From positions 1 to 20,478 of the forward strand of contig JBCCZQ010000054.1 in NCBI GenBank assembly GCA_039187315.1: 20,478 nt of DNA, read 5' to 3'. The notes beneath the pieces are model-generated. The model was not told the origin of the DNA. It searched no databases and worked only from the letters and a program-made list of their open reading frames with translations. Origin of the DNA: JANQQZ01 sp039187315 (GTDB taxonomy: Bacteria; Planctomycetota; Phycisphaerae; Phycisphaerales; UBA1924). This document shows, piece by piece, positions 15,006-20,478 of the stretch. Both the position numbers and the translations under genes were made by a program. The stretch's first letter is position 1, and every line of letters begins with the position of its first letter.

Positions 15006-16871
15006 ATGTGCGGCCTAGTCGGCGTCGTCGGATCTCCGCTGCCAAGCCGGGCTCAGCTCGAGGGCATGCGCGATGCGCTCACGCACCGCGGCCCGGACGG
15101 GGCCGGGCTCTGGTCTGGCCGCGGCGCAATGCTCGGTCATCGGCGACTCTCTGTCATCGATCCGAGCGAAGCCGGCACCCAGCCGATGTCTGACGCGAGC
15201 GGCCGGTTCGTGCTGGTGTACAACGGTGAGCTCTACAACGACGCTGACCTTCGACAGGTCATGCGAGAGACCGATGGAACCCCATTCGTGTCGAGCTGCG
15301 ACACCGAGACGGTGCTGCGCTGGCTCGCCTCGGGTCGGACGCTCGAAGCGCTGCGTGGGATGTACGCGTTGGCGCTTGTCGACACGCTGCGACGGACGCT
15401 TACGCTCGCGCGGGACCCGCTCGGCATCAAGCCGCTCTGCTGGGCAAGGCTGCCGGGCCGAGTGGTCTTCGCGAGCGAGCCGGCCGCGATATTCGAGCAC
15501 CCCGATCTGAGCCCCAGGCCCGACCCGGTTAGCGTGGCGGCATATCTCATGACGATCCGGACTTCGCTCGGCGACAGAACGATGTTCGAGGGTGTCCGCG
15601 CCGTCGAGCCCGGACAGGCGCTGGTATTCGATCTAGACAATCCCGATGCGATGCCAAGGGCATCGGCTCTCGCCTGGCCAGCGCCGGATCCGTCGTGCTC
15701 GCTTCGGGTGGGCATCGACGCCGGCATCGAGGCCCACCTGCGGACCGATGTGCCCATCGGTGCGATGCTCTCCGGCGGGCTCGACAGCACGATCATCGTC
15801 GATCGTGCCGTACAAGGTTCGCCCGGCATGCGGACCTATGTCGCAGGATGTGCAGCCCAAGAGGGCGACCCGGAGCATGCAGGCTGGGTAGCCGACCGCT
15901 TGGGCACCCGGCATACACGCGTGTCGATCGACCGTGCGACGTTTCTTGGATGTTGGCTGGCAGGCGTTGAGGACTCGGGTTTGCCCCTGTCGACGCCGAA
16001 CGAGATCGCGATCCGGCTTGTCGCTCGGCAGGCCCGCGCAGACGGCGTAAAGGTGCTGCTGACAGGCGAGGGTGCTGATGAACTGTTCGCGGGCTACGAC
16101 GCGCCGATGCGGCTGGCGCTCGATCGCCGGCAAGCGCACGGGCGCGTGACCGGGAGTGACATGCTCGAAGCGCTCGCATGGATCGGGCCGGATCATCTCG
16201 CTTCGGTCGTTGGCACAGGTGGGCGTGGCGACGCTGCGGCTGATTCGGATGCCTATCTCGCAGGCGTGCAGCACGCAGCTACGCTCTACGACCATGCGCT
16301 CGGGCCGGCGGATGCGGACGAGCGGCTCCGGCAGCTTGCGCTCCTGCGGCGGGTAAACCTCGTCGGCCTGCTCGACCGGCTTGACCGCGCGACCATGCTC
16401 GAATCCATCGAGGGCCGGACGCCGCTGGCGGACGTTCTTGTAGCTTCAATGGCGCACACGATCCCGCCCGAGGATCTGTACGACCCTGCGGGCACAACGA
16501 TGGCATCGCGGACGAAGCTCGCGCTGCGACGGGCGTTCGCTGACAGGGTGCCCGAGCGTGTGATGCAGCGGGATAAAGCGAGCTTTCCTTTGCCATTTGA
16601 GCGTTGGATCGAAGGGCTTACGCCCGCGCTTCTCGGGCTGAACGCGGGTATCGAGCTTGTATCGCCCGCTGCGTTGGCCGCGATCGGTCACGCTCCTGCC
16701 AGGGCTTGGCAGGCCGCTTGGCCCGTGTTCAATCTTGTGCTTTGGGGCGCTCGGTGGTGGGGCGATGGGCTCGGCGAGACAGTCGAGCAGGTCCGCGATC
16801 AGGTGGTGGCGGCCTCAACACGCGGGACCGCGGCGAGCAGCTCTCGCGTGTACGGATGGACCGGGTCGTAG
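15006..16871 (+). CDS. asnB: Asparagine synthetase (glutamine-hydrolysing)
   Basis: AsnB makes asparagine from aspartate, ATP and glutamine. The product has 621 residues. The N-terminal glutaminase domain begins MCGLVGVVG with the nucleophile Cys2, followed by THRGPDG, GHRRLSVID, VYNGELYN (71-78) and a conserved CDTETVLRWL. The synthetase domain has the PP-loop SGGLDST (256-262), LLTGEGADELFAGY, and LDRATMLESIEGRTPLAD. Some relatives modify cell-surface sugars or peptides, so asparagine itself as product is likely but not proven. The ATG follows the phosphoesterase-like gene after 7 bases. The last 24 codons overlap the end of the convergent ABC gene by 73 bases; the final stretch TRGTAASSSRVYGWTGS has no family counterpart and looks like drift past an older stop. 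Confidence 0.94.
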   Translation: MCGLVGVVGSPLPSRAQLEGMRDALTHRGPDGAGLWSGRGAMLGHRRLSVIDPSEAGTQPMSDASGRFVLVYNGELYNDADLRQVMRETDGTPFVSSCDTETVLRWLASGRTLEALRGMYALALVDTLRRTLTLARDPLGIKPLCWARLPGRVVFASEPAAIFEHPDLSPRPDPVSVAAYLMTIRTSLGDRTMFEGVRAVEPGQALVFDLDNPDAMPRASALAWPAPDPSCSLRVGIDAGIEAHLRTDVPIGAMLSGGLDSTIIVDRAVQGSPGMRTYVAGCAAQEGDPEHAGWVADRLGTRHTRVSIDRATFLGCWLAGVEDSGLPLSTPNEIAIRLVARQARADGVKVLLTGEGADELFAGYDAPMRLALDRRQAHGRVTGSDMLEALAWIGPDHLASVVGTGGRGDAAADSDAYLAGVQHAATLYDHALGPADADERLRQLALLRRVNLVGLLDRLDRATMLESIEGRTPLADVLVASMAHTIPPEDLYDPAGTTMASRTKLALRRAFADRVPERVMQRDKASFPLPFERWIEGLTPALLGLNAGIELVSPAALAAIGHAPARAWQAAWPVFNLVLWGARWWGDGLGETVEQVRDQVVAASTRGTAASSSRVYGWTGS

Positions 16872-17629
16872 AGGATCGTGTCACGGTCGCCGACCTCGAC
16901 GAGCGAGCCCGATTGCATCACGCCGATACGGCTGCACATGTGCCGGATCACCGCCATGTCGTGGCTGATGAACAGGTAGCTCAGCCCGAGGTCGCGCTGG
17001 AGCTGCCGGAGCAGGTTGATGATCTGGCTCTGGATCGACACATCCAGCGCGCTCGTGGGTTCGTCACAGACGATGAACCGCGGCTCGAGCGCTAGTGCGC
17101 GGGCGATCCCGATGCGCTGGCGCTGGCCGCCGGAGAACTGGTGCGGGTATCGGTCGCCCGCCGAGGCCGGCATGCCACAGCGTTCGAGCAGCGACCCGAC
17201 GCGATCGCGGACCTCCCGCTTCGAGACGACACGGTGCACCAGCAGCGGCTCGGCGACGATGTCGCGGATGCGCATGCGCGGGTCCAGCGATCCGGCCGGG
17301 TCCTGGAAGACGATCTGCATGGATCGTCGAAGCTGCTTGAGCGCTCGCGGGCCTGCCGCGAGAACGTCGGTGCCGTCGAACGTGACCGAGCCGGAGGAGG
17401 GGATCAGCCGCAGGATCGCACGCCCGACCGTTGTCTTGCCCGAACCTGACTCGCCGACGAGCCCGAAGGTCTCGCCACGCCCGATATCGAAAGACACGCC
17501 CTCTACAGCAGGGTCGTTGTGCTTGGAACCGAACACGACACGCAGGTCGCGCACGCTCACCAGCGGGCTGCCCCGGCCGGTGGGGGGCTTGGTGTTGGAC
17601 TCAGGACTCAGCTCGTCCTTGGTGCTCAT
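16799..17629 (-). CDS. Oligopeptide/dipeptide ABC transporter ATPase (OppF/DppF type)
   Basis: The protein has 276 residues and powers import of peptides or similar nickel/sugar substrates across the inner membrane when joined to permeases. Seen: Walker A GESGSGKT (59-66), Q-loop FQDPAGSLDPRM with Gln109, signature FSGGQRQRIGIARAL (165-179), Walker B FIVCDEPTSALD (185-196), switch His223 and the C-terminal DPVHPYTRELLAAVP typical of this subfamily. The start at ATG 17629 leaves a polar N-terminus of about 20 residues. The neighbouring genes are tRNA-Phe and asnB, and no permease, binding protein or second ATPase lies within the window, so partners must be elsewhere. No strong ribosome site was seen. 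Confidence 0.92.
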   Translation of the reverse strand: MSTKDELSPESNTKPPTGRGSPLVSVRDLRVVFGSKHNDPAVEGVSFDIGRGETFGLVGESGSGKTTVGRAILRLIPSSGSVTFDGTDVLAAGPRALKQLRRSMQIVFQDPAGSLDPRMRIRDIVAEPLLVHRVVSKREVRDRVGSLLERCGMPASAGDRYPHQFSGGQRQRIGIARALALEPRFIVCDEPTSALDVSIQSQIINLLRQLQRDLGLSYLFISHDMAVIRHMCSRIGVMQSGSLVEVGDRDTILYDPVHPYTRELLAAVPRVEAATT

Positions 17630-17663
17630 GTCGTTCGCGTGTGCTCCGAGGTCCGCCGTCCGG

Positions 17664-17691
17664 TTGACGCTGGCGGGGTCCCGGCTACAGT
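17664..17691 (+). promoter_or_regulatory. Promoter of tRNA-Phe
   Basis: TTGACG (17664-17669) and TACAGT (17686-17691) are 16 bases apart, and the tRNA begins 10 bases further on. The boxes lie just outside the divergent ABC gene start. Confidence 0.65.
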
Positions 17692-17701
17692 AGCGACTGA
17701 C

Positions 17702-17774
17702 GGGCAGGTAGCTCAGTTGGTAGAGCACGGCATTGAAAATGCCGGTGTCGGCGGTTCAAGTCCGCCTCTGCCCA
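17702..17774 (+). tRNA. tRNA-Phe (GAA)
   Basis: A complete 73-base cloverleaf. The acceptor GGGCAGG pairs with TCTGCCC, with one G-T pair. The D arm is GCTCAGTTGGTAGAGC, the anticodon stem-loop CGGCA-TTGAAAA-TGCCG reads GAA, and the T arm is GGCGG-TTCAAGT-CCGCC. The discriminator is A73. CCA is not encoded. No hairpin terminator follows; a T-rich run ATTTCTTCCTTTA does. Confidence 0.96.
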
Positions 17775-17822
17775 TTTCTTCCTTTATCAACTCCCCTGTG
17801 AACTTCGATGGACCCTCGAGGG

Positions 17823-19100
17823 CTATTGCTGGAGTTGCGGACGCTGGTCTTCGCCGGTCAGGCCGGAGGGCAGGATGGATTCGCCGTGCTGTGAGCGATC
17901 CAGCCCGGTGGTTTCGTCCGCTTCGGAGACGCGCAGGTCGAGCACCAGGCTCATGCACTTGAGGATCAGGAAAGTGGCTGTGCCCGAGAAGGCCGCAACG
18001 ATCAACACCCCGAGGAGCTGGCGGAAGAACAGGCCGGTATTGCCCTCGATGAGACCGCCGACGCCGTTGCCCGGCGCGGCCGATGATGCCAGGACGGCGG
18101 TGAGGATTGCCCCGACGATGCCCCCTACGCCGTGCACACCGAAGACATCCAACGCGTCATCGACTCGGCCCTTGACGACGTACTCCGTGGCGTAGAAGCA
18201 CGCGATTGCGGTCACGAGGCCGATGGCGATGCTCGAAACGGGCATCACGTAGCCCGCCGCGGGCGTGATCCCGACAAGCCCCGCGACGGCCCCGACCGCG
18301 GCACCGATGACGCTCGGTTTGCCGTGATGGATCCAAGCGAGCGTGAGCCAGACGATCGCAGCGGTTGATGCGGCGAGATGGGTGTTCGTGATGGCGTTGA
18401 TCGCCTGACCGTTCACGCCGAGCGCCGAGCCGCCGTTGAACCCGAACCATCCGAACCAGAGCAGCGAAGCACCGAGGACGGTGAGGGTCGCGTTGTGCGG
18501 CTGGATCTGCTGCCGGTCTCCGTGACGCCGCCCCAGCACGAAGGCGCAGACGAGCGCTGAGACGCCCGATGTGATATGCACGACCTTACCGCCGGCGAAG
18601 TCGAGCAGGCCCGATTCGCCGAAGAGCACCATCGAGCTCAGCCAGCCGCCGCCCCAGACCCAGTGGGCAACCGGCGTGTAGACCAGCAGGCACCACAAGA
18701 CGGTAAACATCACGAACGCGCCGAACCGTTTGCGTTCGGCGAACGCTCCGGAGATCAGCGCGGGCGTGATGACCGCGAACGTCATTTGGAACAGCATAAA
18801 GATGTAGGAATCGGTCGAGCCGGGACCTCCGCTCGGGTCGAGCCCACGGAGACCAGCGTGTTCGAACGACCCGATGATCCCGCCGGCACTCGAACCGAAG
18901 CTCAGCGAGAAGCCGACGGCGGCCCAGACGATGCTCACGATCGCCAGTGTGAAGAAGCTGTACATCACCGTAGAGAGAACATTCTTTTGTCGGACAAGAC
19001 CGCCGTAAAACAGCCCGACCGCAGGCGTCATCAGCATCACCAGTGCGGCTGCCAGGATGATCCAGAGTTGATCGATCAGAACGCCGGCGTCGTCGGCCAT
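17823..19100 (-). CDS. amtB: Ammonium transporter
   Basis: An inner-membrane channel for ammonium of the Amt/MEP/Rh family, trimeric in relatives. The 425 residues contain about 11 membrane helices. Seen: MTPAVGLFYGGLVRQKNVLSTVM (24-46), the outer gate QMTFAVITP with Phe108, the pore twin histidines His175 in VVHITSGVSAL and His323 in FGVHGVGG, and GWFGFNGGSALGVN. It begins directly with the first helix and has no separate signal peptide. ATG 19100 was chosen over an upstream frame because GAGGG stands six bases before it and family similarity starts there. No glnK/glnB gene adjoins it, unlike in many bacteria; the gene to the left on this strand is the ABC ATPase and the one to the right, divergent, is a sigma factor. 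Confidence 0.96.
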   Translation of the reverse strand: MADDAGVLIDQLWIILAAALVMLMTPAVGLFYGGLVRQKNVLSTVMYSFFTLAIVSIVWAAVGFSLSFGSSAGGIIGSFEHAGLRGLDPSGGPGSTDSYIFMLFQMTFAVITPALISGAFAERKRFGAFVMFTVLWCLLVYTPVAHWVWGGGWLSSMVLFGESGLLDFAGGKVVHITSGVSALVCAFVLGRRHGDRQQIQPHNATLTVLGASLLWFGWFGFNGGSALGVNGQAINAITNTHLAASTAAIVWLTLAWIHHGKPSVIGAAVGAVAGLVGITPAAGYVMPVSSIAIGLVTAIACFYATEYVVKGRVDDALDVFGVHGVGGIVGAILTAVLASSAAPGNGVGGLIEGNTGLFFRQLLGVLIVAAFSGTATFLILKCMSLVLDLRVSEADETTGLDRSQHGESILPSGLTGEDQRPQLQQ

Positions 19101-19200
19101 GCTGTGCCCTCGTGTGCTGCTGCTTGCTCGCGTGACTTGGTTGCTCAAGACTTGAACGCGAACGTACCGCGCCGATTTGCGCCGTGCGACTCGAAATACC

Positions 19201-19233
19201 TGCATACAAGGTATACAGCTTTTCGGTTTTCAA
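19201..19233 (-). promoter_or_regulatory. Possible amtB promoter with overlapping palindrome
   Basis: On the minus strand TTGAAA (19233-19228) and TTGTAT (19209-19204) are 18 bases apart, about 100 bases before the amtB start. Over the -10 box lies TGCATAC-AAG-GTATACA (19201-19217), an inverted repeat with six of seven positions matched, a candidate operator. No sigma-54 type site was recognised. Confidence 0.35.
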
Positions 19234-19333
19234 GGGATTGCGGGGTCCGCAGGATGCGACCGCGGGACTCCATTCGGTTAGCTTCTGCAACAGGTGGCGG
19301 CGAAGAGACATCTGATCAGGTGAGAGCTGATCG

Positions 19334-19915
19334 ATGAGCACCCTCGTGACACCAGCGATGTTCAGCGGATCCTCGGAGACGGAATCGGTGCCGGAACCGC
19401 GACTTACGCCAGCAGCATTCGCGGACCTCTTCGCGCAGCATGCGCCGATGTTCCGTGTAGTCGCGGCATCCCGCGTTGGCCTCGATGCCGCGGACGATGT
19501 GCTTCAAAGGGCTGCGATCCTCGCCCTTGGCAAGCTCGACAGCTTTACGCCGGAGACGAACTTCCGGGCCTGGTTTTCCGCGTTTGTCCGAAACGAGGCC
19601 AGGAATATGGCCCGCTCGGAGCGCAGGCGTACCGGCTTGCCATTAGACGATGCGGCTCTCGGAGCTGCGAACCCGCCCCCGGCGATGACGGGCGAGCCGG
19701 ATGCCGACTCGGATCGACTCCAGACCTGTCTGGACGGGCTCTCAAACACCCACAGAGAATGTGTGCTTCTGCGGGTGCTCTCCGGCTGCTCGTATACACA
19801 GATTGCGCAGATCACCGGGCTGAACTCGGCAACGGCACGGAGTCACGTCCACCGCGCGCGGTCCGCTCTCGCGGCATGCATGGGCACCCTGGCAGCCGAG
19901 GGAGCCATCTCGTGA
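19334..19915 (+). CDS. ECF-type RNA polymerase sigma factor
   Basis: A sigma-70 family protein of 193 residues that directs RNA polymerase to a small regulon. Residues about 28-98 form region 2 (FADLFAQHAPMFRVVAASRV, then FRAWFSAFVRNEARN). A variable linker with an acidic, proline-rich stretch follows, and region 4 lies at about 128-185 (LQTCLDGLSNTHRECVLLRVLSGCSYTQIAQI) with its helix-turn-helix. Regions 1 and 3 are missing, as expected. The ATG at 19334 follows a purine stretch GGTGAGAG. The stop codon overlaps the next start (GTGA), so translation of the anti-sigma-like protein is coupled. The trigger is not evident. Confidence 0.9.
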   Translation: MSTLVTPAMFSGSSETESVPEPRLTPAAFADLFAQHAPMFRVVAASRVGLDAADDVLQRAAILALGKLDSFTPETNFRAWFSAFVRNEARNMARSERRRTGLPLDDAALGAANPPPAMTGEPDADSDRLQTCLDGLSNTHRECVLLRVLSGCSYTQIAQITGLNSATARSHVHRARSALAACMGTLAAEGAIS

Positions 19916-20478
19916 CGCGCGCGGATCAGAACAGCCGGGGCGATGAGCTCAGTAGCGAGGTCCTTCAGGACTTTCTCGATGCCGAACTCACGCCAGCCGA
20001 AGCGAAGAACATCCGCGAACGGCTGGAGTCCGATATGGCGGCCCGACGCTTGCTCGATGGCCTTCAGCGTGTCGATCAGGCCATCGCCGCATCGATGGCC
20101 GAAGCAATCAGGGCCCCAGCGCCCACGCTCGACGCGGCGGCCAGAACGCTGGTTCGTTCGGAGCGGGGTCATCGATCGGGAGCGCGATTTTCGTACCGTC
20201 TTCGGCTCGCAGCGCTCTCTACGGTAGCTGCTGCAGCGGCTGTGCTGGCGATCGTGATCAACTGGCCAACACCCTCGGTCAGGCCGTACCGACCCGCGAT
20301 CCGCATCGCTGCTCTTTACAGTGCGACAGCGGAGGATTTTGTACCCGATGTGGTCTGCGATACACCGAACAAGTTCCGGGAGTACACGGAGACAGTTTTC
20401 GGTGTCCCGCTCGTGCCGTCTGCAGACGCACAGGTTGCGATGCTTGGATGGAACAAGCTCGGCTACAGAAGCGATGAC
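19912..20478 (+). CDS. Anti-sigma-factor-like single-pass membrane protein (partial)
   Basis: The frame starts at a GTG that overlaps the sigma stop by four bases and stays open for 189 codons to the right edge. Residues 12-60 form a helical N-terminal part (SSEVLQDFLDAELTPAEAKNIRERLE) like the cytoplasmic domain of anti-sigma factors, but the zinc-binding HxxxCxxC motif is absent. One membrane helix follows at about 98-117 (RLAALSTVAAAAAVLAIVINW), after which the rest should be outside the cytoplasm (EDFVPDVVCDTPNKFREY, then ETVFGVPLVPSADAQVAMLGW). Gene order and coupling make it the likely inhibitor of the sigma factor just upstream. Its C-terminus is outside the window. Confidence 0.8.
   Translation, partial: MTRADQNSRGDELSSEVLQDFLDAELTPAEAKNIRERLESDMAARRLLDGLQRVDQAIAASMAEAIRAPAPTLDAAARTLVRSERGHRSGARFSYRLRLAALSTVAAAAAVLAIVINWPTPSVRPYRPAIRIAALYSATAEDFVPDVVCDTPNKFREYTETVFGVPLVPSADAQVAMLGWNKLGYRSDD

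Noticed and set aside
17815..17824. Palindrome CCCTCGAGGG near the amtB stop as a terminator
   Set aside because: It has no loop and no T-run on either strand.
18576..19337. Plus-strand open frame of 253 codons
   Set aside because: It is antisense to amtB, which has all the hallmarks of its family, and it is very rich in charged residues without any domain.

Overview
The window is GC-rich, gene-dense bacterial chromosome. It best fits a marine planctomycete, probably of the Phycisphaerae type, although no marker gene here proves that. Four points favour it: an algal-type vanadium haloperoxidase; an ECF sigma factor coupled to an anti-sigma-like protein without cysteines; a small stand-alone protein resembling the LigD phosphoesterase domain; and weak or absent Shine-Dalgarno sites at several starts. 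Both tRNA genes lack an encoded CCA.

Layout. The minus strand at the left edge holds the N-terminal 438 codons of a vanadium-dependent haloperoxidase. A 961-base stretch without a convincing gene follows, holding a likely promoter, an inverted repeat and scraps of possibly eroded coding sequence. Next, on the minus strand, come a small two-helix membrane protein with a shortened DnaK paralogue directly downstream of it, a 549-base gap, and a lipoprotein trypsin-like protease. A remnant of a large serine recombinase abuts the 3' side of an initiator tRNA gene, which has its own promoter and terminator. From 6809 to 11079 lie purD, a secreted DUF4340-like protein, a peptidase-C26 type amidotransferase and metF. 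The next block is an activated-methyl cycle unit: an ArsR-methyltransferase fusion regulator (SahR-like), ahcY, and then metF behind a hairpin. A TPR lipoprotein diverges from a two-gene run of the phosphoesterase-like gene and an asparagine synthetase. The right part holds an orphan OppF/DppF-type ATPase, tRNA-Phe, amtB, and a sigma/anti-sigma pair that runs off the right edge.

How the genes work together. The clearest unit is sahR-like / ahcY / metF. AhcY removes S-adenosylhomocysteine, MetF supplies methyl groups for methionine synthesis, and the fused regulator could sense a methyl-cycle metabolite. A 22-bp palindrome covers the regulator's start codon and lies against its -10 box, so autoregulation is likely. 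AmtB, asparagine synthetase, PurD and the amidotransferase all touch ammonia or glutamine nitrogen, but they are not in one operon. Three convergent gene pairs overlap at their 3' ends, so the chromosome is tightly packed outside the two gaps. No CRISPR array, insertion sequence or intact mobile element is visible.
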